Shown here: positions 54,950 to 64,000 of the stretch, in pieces
How positions within the stretch are numbered: the first letter of the stretch is position 1
Layout of the letters: every line of letters starts with the position of its first letter
DNA from: Marivita sp. GX14005
GTDB lineage: Bacteria > Pseudomonadota > Alphaproteobacteria > Rhodobacterales > Rhodobacteraceae
Reading direction: 5' to 3'
Assembly: GCF_023370775.1 (NCBI RefSeq)
Contig: NZ_JAMCCQ010000003.1
Location: 248,001 to 312,000, forward strand
Length of the DNA stretch: 64,000 bases
Notes under the pieces: generated by a model
The model's input: only the letters and a program-made list of their open reading frames with translations
Databases searched by the model: none
What the model was told of the DNA's origin: nothing
Made by a program: the position numbers and the translations under genes

Positions 54950-56642
54950 TCTCGAACTTCGTTACATCGACCATCCCCCGGTCGGTGATCTTGAGCGCGG
55001 GAATGACCGGCAGCGCCAGAAAGGCAAGTTGCAGGAACGGCTCGTTCAGCGTCACGCCCAGCCCCCGCGCGGCGCGGCGCAGATGCTCCAGCGCATCGCG
55101 CACTGTCTCGAACGGCTCAAGGCTCATCAGCCCCGCCACCGGCAGCGCCAGTTCCGCCAGCACCTCGCCGCCCGCCGCGACAACAAAGCCGCCCTCGATC
55201 TCGCCCAGCCTGTTCGCGGCCAGTGCCATATCGGCGTAATCGATCCCGACGCAGGCGATGTTGTGATGATCATGGCACACGGTCGAGGCAATGGCCCCGC
55301 GCTGCAATCCGAAGCCGCGCACAAAGCCGGTGGCGATATTGCCGTTCTTTCCATGCCGCTCGATCACCGCGATGCGCACCAGATCGCGCGCCGGATCGGG
55401 GCGCTTGTCGCCATCCTCCACCGCGATTTCCTCGCGCAGATGCTCGGTGAGGATCTTGCCCTCCATGATCCCGATCACATCCGTCTCCGTCTTGTTGGCC
55501 TTGGCGCGGAAATCCTCCGCCAGCAGCTTGCGCGCATGAACCGACCCTCGCGCCACCGGATCGACCGTGCGACGCGCCGCAAACGCCTCCGGTGTCGCCT
55601 CGACGCCGCCGCAGAACACCGTCTGCACGTCGCAACCCTCCAGCGATCCGACAGCCACGATATCGGCGCGCTTGCCGGGCGCGATCAGCCCGCGATCCTT
55701 CAGCCCGAACGCCTCCGCCGCCGACAGCGACGCGGCGCGGTAAGCGGCCAGAGGCGGCGTTCCCAGCGCGATCAGCGTGCGGATCATGTAATCGAGATGC
55801 CCCTCCTCGCCGATATCCAGCGGATTGCGGTCATCGGTGCACAGGCACATGTAGGGCGCGGTCCGTTCCGTCAGCAGAGGTTGCAGCGCGTGCAGATCCT
55901 TGGACACCGACCCCTCGCGGATCAGCACCCGCATCCCCTTTTGCAGTTTCTCGCGCGCTTCCCCGGCGGTGGTCGCCTCATGCTCGGTCGAGATTCCGGC
56001 GGCGATATAGGCGTTCAGCCCGCGCCCCGAAAGCTGCGGACAATGGCCGTCGATATGGCCGCCCTCGAAGAGCGCGAGTTTCTCCATCACCCCCGGATCG
56101 CGATGGATCACGCCGGGATAATTCATGAACTCGGCCAGCCCGATCCCCGAAGGATGCCCGCACAGGTCGGCCAGATCGTCGGCGGACAACTTTGCGCCGG
56201 CGGTCTCCATATGGGTCGAGGGCACGCAGGAGGACAGCTGCACGCGAATATCCATTAGCGTGTGCTCGCTGGCGCGCTGGAAATAGCGGATGCCGTCCGC
56301 GCCGATCACATTGGCGATTTCGTGCGGATCGCAGATCGCCGTGGTCACGCCATGCGGCGCCACGCAGCGGTCGAACTCGAAGGGCGTGACCAGCGAACTT
56401 TCGATATGCAGATGCGTGTCGATGAAGCCGGGAACGAGCGTCAGGCCCGACATGTCGCGGATTTGCGCGCCGTCGTAGCGCTCGCAAATGCCCGCGATCA
56501 CGCCATCCACGATCGCGACATCCCCCTTCAGCAGATCGCCCGTCACCAGATCGAGGATTTGACCGCCCCGAAGCACGATATCGGCAGGGACGTCGCCCAG
56601 CCCGGCGGCGATGCGTCGCTCCAATGGGGATCGGTCTGTCAT
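54939..56642 (-). CDS. ade: Adenine deaminase
   Basis: A 567-residue amidohydrolase converting adenine to hypoxanthine and ammonia. Metal motifs are DTHLHIESS near residue 72, with [11 protein letters not shown] following. The C-terminal half includes [10 protein letters not shown], typical of bacterial adenine deaminases with a binuclear Fe/Mn centre. The ATG at 56642 has AAGGAG upstream and gives the usual N-terminus ([16 protein letters not shown]). It stands alone on the minus strand, convergent with aroA. Confidence 0.94.
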   Translation of the reverse strand: MTDRSPLERRIAAGLGDVPADIVLRGGQILDLVTGDLLKGDVAIVDGVIAGICERYDGAQIRDMSGLTLVPGFIDTHLHIESSLVTPFEFDRCVAPHGVTTAICDPHEIANVIGADGIRYFQRASEHTLMDIRVQLSSCVPSTHMETAGAKLSADDLADLCGHPSGIGLAEFMNYPGVIHRDPGVMEKLALFEGGHIDGHCPQLSGRGLNAYIAAGISTEHEATTAGEAREKLQKGMRVLIREGSVSKDLHALQPLLTERTAPYMCLCTDDRNPLDIGEEGHLDYMIRTLIALGTPPLAAYRAASLSAAEAFGLKDRGLIAPGKRADIVAVGSLEGCDVQTVFCGGVEATPEAFAARRTVDPVARGSVHARKLLAEDFRAKANKTETDVIGIMEGKILTEHLREEIAVEDGDKRPDPARDLVRIAVIERHGKNGNIATGFVRGFGLQRGAIASTVCHDHHNIACVGIDYADMALAANRLGEIEGGFVVAAGGEVLAELALPVAGLMSLEPFETVRDALEHLRRAARGLGVTLNEPFLQLAFLALPVIPALKITDRGMVDVTKFEIIA

Positions 56643-57082
56643 ATCGCTGTCTCCTTCGCGAGGGTTTGCCGATTGATAGCGCGGCGACGACCCGCTTTGC
56701 CACCGCAATGTCATGCGCTAACGGTTCGGGAGCGATTCGCGACTTTTATGCGCCGCTTTGCATACGATCGCATACCGGTTCAAAATGTCGCAGAGCCCCC
56801 ACCGAAAGCCCCAAGCCGAAAGGCGACATATTCGCGCCACACTATACGATCGACCAACGCGCCAAGTTTCGTGGCAAAAGAACGCTTTACCTAGCGTCTT
56901 GTTAATTTCTTTTCTTTTTTGCAGCCGTTCTTGAAAATTTTTTACATCTAAGCCTCTGTTTTAATTTTACTTATTTATTTGTTTTCAGTTTCGCGTATCA
57001 TCCCGACAAGCCGCGATAACACGCCTGTGATCGCAGTCAGGAGCGCCCGACCCGGTCGGGCGAAGTGAGGGAGATCGAAAAC
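56643..57082. other. 440-base divergent regulatory region, ade / acs, with AT-rich block
   Basis: No convincing gene. From about 56875 to 56998 the sequence becomes strikingly AT-rich with T-runs (TTTCTTTTCTTTTTTGC, AATTTTTTAC), unlike the rest of the window. It lies 85-200 bases before acs and could be an UP-like or curvature element, or a promoter zone for carbon-source-controlled acs expression. I see no clear sigma-54 site. Confidence 0.55.
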
Positions 57083-59056
57083 ATGACCGACAAATCCACC
57101 ACCGAATTCACCGCCGGCAGCTACCCGCCTTCGGCCGAACTGGCCAAGAATGCCCATGTCGATGCGGCGCGCTACGAGGAAATGTATGCGCGTTCGGTCT
57201 CCGATCCCGAGGGGTTCTGGGCGGAAGCTGCGGAGCGTCTGGACTGGATCAAGAAGCCGACGCAGATTCAGGATGTGGATTTCACGCTCGGTCAGGTCAA
57301 GATCAACTGGTATGCCGACGGCACGCTGAATGTGGCGGCCAACTGCATCGACCGGCACCTGGAAAAGCGCGCCGATCAGACCGCGATCATCTTCGAGCCG
57401 GACGATCCCAACGAGGAGGCCCAGCACATCACCTATGCCGAGCTGCACCGCCGCGTGTGCCGCATGGCCAACATCCTCGAAACGCTGGGCGTGCGCCGCG
57501 GCGACCGGGTGGTGATCTACCTGCCGATGATCCCCGAGGCGGCCTATGCCATGCTCGCCTGCGCGCGCATCGGCGCGATCCATTCCATCGTCTTCGCCGG
57601 CTTCTCGCCCGACGCGCTCAGCGCCCGCATCAACGGCTCGGATGCCAAGGTTCTCATCACCGCCGACGAAGCCCCGCGCGGCGGGCGCAAGACGCCGCTC
57701 AAGTCCAATGCAGATGCCGCCCTGCTGCATTGCAAGGACACGGTGAAATGCCTCGTGGTGAAGCGCACCGGCGGTCAGACCACATGGATCGCGGATCGCG
57801 ACTACGACTATAACGAGATGGCCCTGGAAGCGGAGGACTATTCCGCCCCCGCCGAGATGAATGCCGAAGACCCGCTTTTCATCCTCTACACATCCGGCAG
57901 CACCGGGCAGCCCAAGGGCGTCGTGCACAGCAGCGGCGGGTATCTGACCTACGCCAGTCTGACGCATGAGATCGTGTTCGATTACCATGAGGGCGATGTC
58001 TACTGGTGCACCGCCGATGTCGGCTGGGTCACCGGCCACAGCTATATCGTCTACGGCCCGCTGGCCAACGGGGCGACGACCGTGATGTTCGAGGGTGTGC
58101 CAACCTATCCCGATGCCAGCCGCTTCTGGCAGGTCTGCGAAAAGCACAAGGTCAACCAGTTCTACACCGCCCCCACCGCGATCCGCGCGCTGATGGGCCA
58201 GGGCAATGACTATGTCACGAATTGCGATCTGTCCTCTCTGCGCATCCTCGGCACGGTGGGCGAGCCCATCAACCCCGAGGCGTGGAACTGGTATAACGAT
58301 GTCGTCGGCGGCGGGCGCTGCCCGATCGTCGATACGTGGTGGCAGACCGAAACCGGCGGGCATTTGCTGACCCCCCTGCCCGGCGCCCACGCGACCAAGC
58401 CCGGCGCTGCGATGAAGCCGTTCTTCGGCATCTGCCCTGTCGTGCTCGATCCGCAATCGGGCGAGGAGATCCACATCTCCCCGACCGAGGGCGTGCTGGC
58501 GCTCAAAAGCAGCTGGCCGGGCCAGATGCGCACCGTCTGGGGCGATCACGAGCGGTTCGAGAAGACGTATTTCTCGGATTACAAGGGCTATTACTTCACC
58601 GGCGACGGCTGCAAGCGCGATGCCGATGGCGATTACTGGATCACCGGGCGCGTCGATGACGTGATCAACGTATCGGGTCACCGGATGGGCACCGCCGAGG
58701 TGGAATCCGCCCTTGTCGCCCATTCGAAGGTCGCCGAGGCTGCGGTTGTCGGCTATCCGCACGACATCAAGGGCCAGGGCATCTATTGCTATGTCACGCT
58801 GATGAACGGCGTGGAGCCTTCGGACGAGCTGACCAAGGAATTGCGCAACTGGGTCCGCACCGAGATCGGCCCCATCGCCTCCCCGGACGTGATCCAGTGG
58901 GCGCCGGGCCTGCCGAAGACCCGTTCGGGCAAGATCATGCGCCGCATCCTGCGCAAGATCGCCGAGAACGATTACGGCTCGCTGGGCGATACATCAACCC
59001 TCGCCGATCCGTCGGTCGTCGACAATCTCATCGAAAACCGCGCGAACAAGGGGTGA
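57083..59056 (+). CDS. acs: Acetyl-CoA synthetase (AMP-forming)
   Basis: A 657-residue ANL-family ligase making acetyl-CoA from acetate, ATP and CoA with AMP as product. The P-loop-like block is [12 protein letters not shown], with WWQTETGG and [23 protein letters not shown] following. The C-terminal [16 protein letters not shown] carries the Lys that is acetylated to inactivate Acs in other bacteria. The ATG at 57083 follows GGGAG. Its stop is five bases before adk, and the acetate symporter is downstream, so the unit is for acetate uptake and activation. Confidence 0.96.
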   Translation: MTDKSTTEFTAGSYPPSAELAKNAHVDAARYEEMYARSVSDPEGFWAEAAERLDWIKKPTQIQDVDFTLGQVKINWYADGTLNVAANCIDRHLEKRADQTAIIFEPDDPNEEAQHITYAELHRRVCRMANILETLGVRRGDRVVIYLPMIPEAAYAMLACARIGAIHSIVFAGFSPDALSARINGSDAKVLITADEAPRGGRKTPLKSNADAALLHCKDTVKCLVVKRTGGQTTWIADRDYDYNEMALEAEDYSAPAEMNAEDPLFILYTSGSTGQPKGVVHSSGGYLTYASLTHEIVFDYHEGDVYWCTADVGWVTGHSYIVYGPLANGATTVMFEGVPTYPDASRFWQVCEKHKVNQFYTAPTAIRALMGQGNDYVTNCDLSSLRILGTVGEPINPEAWNWYNDVVGGGRCPIVDTWWQTETGGHLLTPLPGAHATKPGAAMKPFFGICPVVLDPQSGEEIHISPTEGVLALKSSWPGQMRTVWGDHERFEKTYFSDYKGYYFTGDGCKRDADGDYWITGRVDDVINVSGHRMGTAEVESALVAHSKVAEAAVVGYPHDIKGQGIYCYVTLMNGVEPSDELTKELRNWVRTEIGPIASPDVIQWAPGLPKTRSGKIMRRILRKIAENDYGSLGDTSTLADPSVVDNLIENRANKG

Positions 59057-59061
59057 GGGAC

Positions 59062-59748
59062 ATGGACGGAACCACCACACAGACCGCAGCGCCCGTTCTC
59101 ATTCTGCTTGGCCCTCCGGGGGCCGGCAAGGGCACGCAGGCGCGGATGCTGGAGGAAACCTTCGGTCTCGTGCAGCTTTCCACCGGCGATCTGTTGCGCG
59201 ATGCCGTGGCGCAGGGCACCGAAGCCGGACAGCAGGCCAAGGCCGTGATGGAGGCCGGGCAGCTGGTGAGTGACGATATCGTCATCGCCATCCTGCGCGA
59301 CCGGCTCGCGCAGCCCGATTGCGCGCGCGGCGTCATCCTCGACGGCTTCCCCCGCACTGCGGGACAGGCCGAGGCGCTCGACGCGCTGCTGGCCGAGAAT
59401 GGCCAGAAGATCAACGCCGCCATCAGTCTCGATGTAGACGATGCGGCGATGGTAACGCGCATTTCCGGCCGCTACACCTGCGCGGCCTGCGGCGAAGGCT
59501 ATCACGACAGTTTCAAGACGCCTGCCGCGGAAGGCCGCTGCGACAAGTGCGACAGCACCGAGTTCAAGCGCCGCGCCGATGACAACGCCGAAACCGTCGC
59601 GGCCCGGCTCGACGCCTATCACGAACAGACCGCCCCGCTGATCGACTATTACGCGGCGCAGGCGGCGCTCATGCGGATCAATGCGATGGGCCAGATCGAC
59701 GAGATCGCGAACAAGATGGGCGCGATCGTCAAGGCGGCCACCCGCTAG
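59062..59748 (+). CDS. adk: Adenylate kinase, zinc-lid type
   Basis: A 228-residue long-form adenylate kinase. The P-loop is GPPGAGKGT at 17-25, and DGFPRT and the AMP-binding STGDLLRDAV are present. The lid has a four-Cys zinc knuckle (CAACGEGYH and CDKC). It turns AMP + ATP into 2 ADP. Its start is five bases after acs, whose reaction releases AMP, so the pairing is metabolically sensible. Another adk is expected with the ribosomal genes elsewhere in the genome; this may be a dedicated second copy. Confidence 0.93.
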   Translation: MDGTTTQTAAPVLILLGPPGAGKGTQARMLEETFGLVQLSTGDLLRDAVAQGTEAGQQAKAVMEAGQLVSDDIVIAILRDRLAQPDCARGVILDGFPRTAGQAEALDALLAENGQKINAAISLDVDDAAMVTRISGRYTCAACGEGYHDSFKTPAAEGRCDKCDSTEFKRRADDNAETVAARLDAYHEQTAPLIDYYAAQAALMRINAMGQIDEIANKMGAIVKAATR

Positions 59749-59770
59749 GGCGGGGGCTGAAAAGGGATGC

Positions 59771-59793
59771 GCGCATCGCCCCTCGATGCGCGT
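59771..59793 (+). other. Nine-pair stem-loop between adk and the symporter genes
   Basis: CGCGCATCG (59771-59779) pairs with CGATGCGCG (59785-59793) around a five-base loop. No T-run follows, so it may be an attenuating or mRNA-processing structure between two parts of one transcript. Confidence 0.5.
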
Positions 59794-59822
59794 TCAAGGA
59801 GAAAAAAAGGAGGAGCCGCATC

Positions 59823-60110
59823 ATGGCGGACCATTCGACACACACGCCGCACGCGGTCTCGGAAGCCGACAAGGGCTACTGGGCCGCAAACGTGCGCATC
59901 ATTCTGATAAGCCTCGTGATCTGGGCGCTTTGCTCGTTCGGATTCGCGATCCTGCTGCGTCCGTTGCTCTCGGGCATCAGCGTTGGCGGAACCGATCTGG
60001 GCTTCTGGTTCGCCCAGCAGGGATCGATCCTCGTCTTTCTGGCGCTGATCTTCTTTTACGCCTGGCGGATGAACAAGCTGGACCGTGAATACGGCGTCGA
60101 GGAGGAATAA
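59823..60110 (+). CDS. DUF4212 small subunit of the acetate symporter
   Basis: A 95-residue membrane protein with two helices (about 25-47 and 67-85). The pattern KGYWAANVRIILISLVIWALCSFG and the DFAxxL-like GFWFAQQGSILVFLALIFFYAWRMNKLDREYG are characteristic of the DUF4212 sodium/substrate-symporter small subunit. It always accompanies a VC_2705-type symporter, here starting two bases after its stop. AAGGAGG-like sequence (AAGGAGGAG) precedes the ATG. Confidence 0.92.
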   Translation: MADHSTHTPHAVSEADKGYWAANVRIILISLVIWALCSFGFAILLRPLLSGISVGGTDLGFWFAQQGSILVFLALIFFYAWRMNKLDREYGVEEE

Positions 60111-60112
60111 GA

Positions 60113-61894
60113 ATGGATCAATTCACAATCAACCTGCTGTTTGTGGGCGCGAGTTTCGCGATCTACATCGGCATCGCGATCTGGGCCCGCGCGGGCTCTA
60201 CATCCGAATTCTATGCCGCCGGCCGCGGCGTTCACCCCGTCACGAACGGCATGGCGACCGCGGCGGACTGGATGTCGGCGGCCTCCTTCATCTCGATGGC
60301 CGGTCTCATCGCCTTCACCGGCTATGACAACTCGACCTACCTGATGGGTTGGACCGGCGGCTATGTGCTGCTTGCGCTGCTGCTTGCGCCCTATCTGCGC
60401 AAGTTCGGCAAATTCACCGTTTCCGAATTCATCGGCGACCGCTTCTATTCGCCCACCGCACGGCTCGTTGCGGTCATCGCGCTTCTGGTGGCCTCGCTCA
60501 CCTATGTGATCGGGCAAATGACCGGCGTCGGCGTGGCCTTCGGCCGTTTCCTCGAAGTCAGCAACACGGCGGGACTGCTGATCGGTGCGGTGATCGTCTT
60601 TGCCTATGCCGTGTTCGGCGGCATGAAGGGCGTGACCTACACGCAGGTGGCGCAATATGTCGTGCTGATCATGGCCTACACGATCCCGGCCGTGTTCATC
60701 TCGCTGCAGCTGACGGGCAACCCGGTTCCCGGTCTCGGCCTGTTCGGCGAGCATCAGGCGAGCGGCGAGCCGCTTCTGGCCAAGCTTGACCAGATTGTCT
60801 CCGAGCTGGGCTTCAACGAATACACCGCGCATCACGGCGATACATTCAACATGGTGCTCTTCACCCTGTCGCTGATGATCGGCACCGCGGGTCTGCCGCA
60901 CGTCATCATGCGCTTCTTCACCGTGCCGAAAGTGGCCGATGCCCGTTGGTCAGCCGGCTGGGCGCTGGTCTTTATCGCCCTGCTCTATCTCACCGCTCCG
61001 GCGGTCGGAGCGATGGCACGTCTCAACATCACCGAACAGTTCTGGCCGAACGGCACCGGCGCCGAAGCGGTCAGCGTCGAGACCATCGCCACCGATCCCG
61101 ATTACGACTGGATGGGAACATGGCAGCAGACCGGCCTTCTGGGCTGGGAAGACAAGAATGGCGACGGGCGCATCCAGTATTACAACGACGAGAACCCGGC
61201 GATGCAGGAACGTGCGGCCGCCGAAGGCTGGGAAGGCAACGAACTGACCAACTTCAACCGCGACATTTTGGTTCTGGCCAATCCCGAGATCGCCAACCTG
61301 CCCGGCTGGGTGGTCGGCCTGATCGCGGCAGGCGGCATCGCGGCCGCGCTTTCGACCGCGGCGGGCCTGCTTCTGGCGATTTCCTCAGCGGTCAGCCATG
61401 ATCTCATCAAGGGTCAGATCAATCCGCAAATCTCCGAAAAGGGCGAACTTCTGTCGGCCCGGATCGCGATGGCGGTGGCGATTGCCGTGGCAACCTATCT
61501 GGGCCTCAACCCTCCGGGCTTCGCGGCGCAAACCGTGGCGCTGGCCTTTGGCCTCGCGGCGGCGTCGATCTTCCCGGCGCTGATGATGGGCATCTTCACC
61601 AAGGTGAACAACAAGGGTGCCGTGGCCGGTATGCTGTCGGGCCTGATCGTGACCGTCATCTATATCTTCCTGCACAAGGGGTGGTTCTTCATCCCCGACA
61701 CCAACAGCTTCACCGACGCCGATCCGCTGCTCGGCACGATCAAGTCGACAAGCTTCGGTGCGGTCGGTGCAGCGATCAACTTCGCGGTGGCCTTCACGGT
61801 TTCGAAGATGACCGCATCGATCCCGCAAGAGATCGAGGAGCTGGTCGAAAGCGTCCGCGTGCCGCGCGGTGCGGGTGCCGCACAGGACCACTAA
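60113..61894 (+). CDS. Sodium/solute symporter (acetate type, ActP-like)
   Basis: A 593-residue SSS-family permease with about 13 membrane helices. Conserved parts are RAGSTSEFYAAGRGVHPVTNGMATAADWMSAASFI in the first helices and YVIGQMTGVGVAFGRFLEVS in the middle. AAGGIAAALSTAAGLLLAISSAVSHDLIK is the core transport motif. It has an unusual hydrophilic loop (about 330-385, rich in Asp/Glu), seen in the DUF4212-associated symporters. Substrate is probably acetate or a similar short-chain acid given acs upstream, but lactate or pyruvate are possible. Confidence 0.9.
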   Translation: MDQFTINLLFVGASFAIYIGIAIWARAGSTSEFYAAGRGVHPVTNGMATAADWMSAASFISMAGLIAFTGYDNSTYLMGWTGGYVLLALLLAPYLRKFGKFTVSEFIGDRFYSPTARLVAVIALLVASLTYVIGQMTGVGVAFGRFLEVSNTAGLLIGAVIVFAYAVFGGMKGVTYTQVAQYVVLIMAYTIPAVFISLQLTGNPVPGLGLFGEHQASGEPLLAKLDQIVSELGFNEYTAHHGDTFNMVLFTLSLMIGTAGLPHVIMRFFTVPKVADARWSAGWALVFIALLYLTAPAVGAMARLNITEQFWPNGTGAEAVSVETIATDPDYDWMGTWQQTGLLGWEDKNGDGRIQYYNDENPAMQERAAAEGWEGNELTNFNRDILVLANPEIANLPGWVVGLIAAGGIAAALSTAAGLLLAISSAVSHDLIKGQINPQISEKGELLSARIAMAVAIAVATYLGLNPPGFAAQTVALAFGLAAASIFPALMMGIFTKVNNKGAVAGMLSGLIVTVIYIFLHKGWFFIPDTNSFTDADPLLGTIKSTSFGAVGAAINFAVAFTVSKMTASIPQEIEELVESVRVPRGAGAAQDH

Positions 61895-61937
61895 GCACCG
61901 GGAGGCGCCGCTTGCGCGGCGCGCCCCTTCACCATCG

Positions 61938-61969
61938 GTCCCGCGCCGGATAACCGGGGCGGGACTTTT
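61938..61969 (+). terminator. Rho-independent terminator after the symporter operon
   Basis: GTCCCGC (61938-61944) pairs with GCGGGAC (61959-61965). Past one mismatch, CCGG (61946-61949) pairs with CCGG (61954-61957) over an ATAA loop, and TTTT follows at 61966-61969. This is the best intrinsic terminator in the window. It separates acs-adk-symporter from the next gene. Confidence 0.85.
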
Positions 61970-61990
61970 CATTCCCGGACGGGCCAGACC

Positions 61991-63814
61991 ATGACGCTTT
62001 CCAACGCCGCGCGGCTTCAGTTTCTCTCCGCGATCCACCCTTACGATTCGATGGAGCCCGCCCTGCTGCAATCCATCGCGGAGGCCATCGAGCCGCAACA
62101 TTTCGCGCCCGGTGCGCAAATTTACGGCCTGTCGGTTCCGCTGAGCGGGCTCTATATCGTGCATGACGGCGAGGTGGAGGTTCGCGACGAACATGGCGTT
62201 CCGGTCTCGCTGCTCGGCCCGCGCAACAGTTTCGGAGAACGCGGGCTGTTGCGCGACGGGGTCAGCCTGACCTCGGCACGCGCGATCACCGACAGCACGC
62301 TTTTGCTGCTGCCCGCCGACCACTTCCACCGCGCGATGGCGCAGAGCCCCGCCTTCCGCCGCTTCTTCGACCGCAGCCGTGCGCCCCGCCCCGGCAAACC
62401 CGATCTCGCCACCATCCGCGTCGAAGAGCTGATGGCGCGCGCGCCGCTCACCTGCGCGCCCGAAACCCATGTGCAGCACGCGGCAGAGCAGATGCGCGAT
62501 GCGCATGTCTCCTCGATCTGCGTCACCGAAAGCGGCAGCCTGCGCGGGATCGCCACGATCCGCGATATGTCGGGCAAGGTCGTGGCCGGCGGGCTGTCGG
62601 GCAATACGCCGATCGCACAGGTGATGACCGCCGATCCCCTGACCCTGCCGCCCTCGGCCATCGGCTCGGATGTGCTGCACATGATGATGGAGCGGCGGAT
62701 CGGCCATATTCCGGTCTGCCATGGCGATACGCTCGTCGGCATCGTCACGCAGACCGATCTCACCCGTTTTCAGGCCGTCAGCTCGGCCGAACTCGTCGCC
62801 GAGATCGCCCATTCCGGCAGCGCCGCCGAGATGGCGACTGTCACCGCGCGCATCCCGCAACTGCTCGCGCAGCTTGTCGCGGGCGGCAACCGGCACGAGG
62901 TCATCACCCGGCTCATCACCGACATCGCCGACACGGCGACCCGCCGCCTTCTGGCCTTGGCCGAAGCCGAACTGGGCGCGCCGCCGGTGCCCTATCTCTG
63001 GCTCGCTTGCGGATCGCAGGGCCGGCAGGAACAGACCGGCATCAGCGATCAGGACAATTGCCTTTTCATCGATGATACGATGACGGATGCGGATGCGCCC
63101 TATTTTGCCGCGCTGGCGCAATTCGTCTGCGACGGGCTGAACACCTGCGGCTATGTCTATTGCCCCGGCGACATGATGGCGAGCAATCCGCGCTGGCGGC
63201 AGCCCGTGCGCGTCTGGCGCGAGTATTTCAATGGCTGGATCAAGACCCCGAACCCCGAAGCGCAGATGCTCGCCAGTGTCATGTTCGACCTGCGCCCCAT
63301 CGGCGGCACGACCCGGCTTTTCGAGGATCTGCAGGCCGAAACGCTGGCAAAGGCGTCGGCCAATTCGATCTTCGTGGCGCATATGGTGTCGAACTCGCTC
63401 AAGCACACCCCGCCGCTGGGCCTTTTGCGCGGCTTCGCGACGATCCGGTCGGGCGAGCACAAGAACCATATCGATCTCAAGCTGAACGGCGTCGTGCCGG
63501 TGGTCGATCTGGCGCGTATCTATGCGCTTCAGGGCCGGCTGACGCAGGCCAACACCGCCGCGCGGCTGGAGGCGGCGACCGCGTCGGGCGTTCTCAGCAA
63601 ATCGGGCGGGCGCGATCTGCGCGATGCCTATGACCTGATCGCGGAGACGCGGCTCGAACATCAGGCGGCGCAGGTGCGCAGCGGCGCACGGCCGGACAAT
63701 TTCCTGAGCCTCGCCGATCTGTCGGACTTTGAGCGAAGTCATCTGCGCGATGCGTTCGTGGTGATAAAATCCATGCAATCGGCCGTTGGCCACGGGCGCG
63801 GGATGCTCGGCTGA
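61991..63814 (+). CDS. cNMP-binding / CBS-pair / DUF294 nucleotidyltransferase-like protein
   Basis: A 607-residue four-part protein. Residues 10-125 are a cyclic-nucleotide-type domain (GLYIVHDGEVEVRDEHGVPV). Two CBS domains occupy about 145-270 (MARAPLTCAPETHV; IAQVMTADPLTLPP). A DUF294 nucleotidyltransferase-like domain at about 285-430 has the fingerprint GSQGRQEQTGISDQDNCLFID with the GS and the Asp pair, and a DUF294 C-terminal helical domain ends the protein. Comparable proteins are found beside acetate symporters and may modify or sense nucleotides to regulate transport. The function is not established. Confidence 0.87.
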   Translation: MTLSNAARLQFLSAIHPYDSMEPALLQSIAEAIEPQHFAPGAQIYGLSVPLSGLYIVHDGEVEVRDEHGVPVSLLGPRNSFGERGLLRDGVSLTSARAITDSTLLLLPADHFHRAMAQSPAFRRFFDRSRAPRPGKPDLATIRVEELMARAPLTCAPETHVQHAAEQMRDAHVSSICVTESGSLRGIATIRDMSGKVVAGGLSGNTPIAQVMTADPLTLPPSAIGSDVLHMMMERRIGHIPVCHGDTLVGIVTQTDLTRFQAVSSAELVAEIAHSGSAAEMATVTARIPQLLAQLVAGGNRHEVITRLITDIADTATRRLLALAEAELGAPPVPYLWLACGSQGRQEQTGISDQDNCLFIDDTMTDADAPYFAALAQFVCDGLNTCGYVYCPGDMMASNPRWRQPVRVWREYFNGWIKTPNPEAQMLASVMFDLRPIGGTTRLFEDLQAETLAKASANSIFVAHMVSNSLKHTPPLGLLRGFATIRSGEHKNHIDLKLNGVVPVVDLARIYALQGRLTQANTAARLEAATASGVLSKSGGRDLRDAYDLIAETRLEHQAAQVRSGARPDNFLSLADLSDFERSHLRDAFVVIKSMQSAVGHGRGMLG

Positions 63815-63839
63815 CGCGCCAACTCGGGGAGGAGTTGCG

Positions 63840-64000
63840 ATGTTTCTGGAATTGATCGGCGTCATCGTGGCGGGCATTGCGGGCGCGGGCGTCATGCTCA
63901 TCGTCTCGCGCCTGACGGGCGGGCGGCTGCCGAAATGGCTGGTGCCGCTCGCGGCCGGGGCGGCGATGCTGGGCACTGCGATCAGCAGCGAATACAGCTG
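63840..64000 (+). CDS. Membrane protein, partial (C-terminus outside window)
   Basis: The first 53 residues (MFLELIGVIVAGIAGAGVML...) include two hydrophobic segments at about 5-23 and 32-48. A strong GGGGAGGAG site precedes the ATG at 63840, 25 bases after the DUF294 protein stop, so it is likely in the same transcript. Too short to assign a family. Confidence 0.7.
   Translation, partial: MFLELIGVIVAGIAGAGVMLIVSRLTGGRLPKWLVPLAAGAAMLGTAISSEYS

Noticed and set aside
56756-56780. GCATACGATCGCATAC near 56759 as a regulator palindrome
   Set aside because: It is only a partial palindrome around CGATCG, with mismatches in both arms, and no second copy or partner gene supports it.

Overview
The window is GC-rich, densely coded DNA with short gene gaps and many 1-11 base overlaps. 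Gene content (heterotetrameric sarcosine oxidase, TRAP transport, sulfonate catabolism, N-type ATPase, PHA synthase, CcmI) points to an alphaproteobacterium, most likely a marine member of the Rhodobacterales (Roseobacter group). This placement is inferred from gene families, not from a marker tree. I see no rRNA, tRNA, CRISPR array or insertion sequence.

Layout. 1-5593 (minus): sarcosine oxidase operon soxB, a 54-residue membrane protein, soxD, soxA, soxG (soxG runs off the edge). 5778-7745 (plus): ccmI, ruvX and a DUF1289 gene. 7803-10664 (minus): a secreted Cys-containing protein, an RTX-repeat protein and dusA. 11027-15883 (plus): an HlyD / RbbA-like / ABC-2 permease export operon, then a separate SDR gene. 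16733-21373 (minus): an FtsH, a phospholipase D-like protein and a LacI-family regulator. 21498-31342 (plus): a large sulfonate operon with a TRAP transporter, HpsN, HpsO and HpsP dehydrogenases, a universal stress protein, both sulfopyruvate decarboxylase subunits, an FMN-dependent 2-hydroxyacid dehydrogenase and an SDR. A double LacI-type operator lies between it and the regulator.

31371-50655 reads as a stress and low-oxygen island: LigD, Ku and an SDR; a large epimerase/SPW/VKOR-like membrane fusion; a Crp/Fnr regulator; a complete nine-gene N-ATPase operon flanked by HdeD and a CBS protein; a phasin; a small helical protein; acetate kinase and PHA synthase. Three Fnr/Dnr-like boxes (TTRAC-N4-GTTAA) sit at the promoters of hdeD-N-ATPase, the phasin and phaC. 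50718-54949 holds a class IV aminotransferase, iron alcohol dehydrogenase and hydroxypyruvate-isomerase-like operon, divergent from an EPSP-synthase-like gene. 54939-56642 is adenine deaminase. 57083-64000 is an acetate module: acetyl-CoA synthetase, adenylate kinase, the two-part acetate symporter, and a cNMP/CBS/nucleotidyltransferase-like protein.

How the parts may work together (inference). The plus-strand operon should import 2,3-dihydroxypropane-1-sulfonate (DHPS) and convert it through sulfolactate and sulfopyruvate to sulfoacetaldehyde. The expected next enzyme, Xsc, would yield acetyl phosphate but is not in the window. The FMN enzyme is the only good candidate in the window for sulfolactate to sulfopyruvate, a step usually assigned to other enzyme families. 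Acetate kinase, Acs/Adk and PHA synthase would handle the resulting C2 units, and the N-ATPase, HdeD and PHA genes look co-regulated by a Dnr-like factor.
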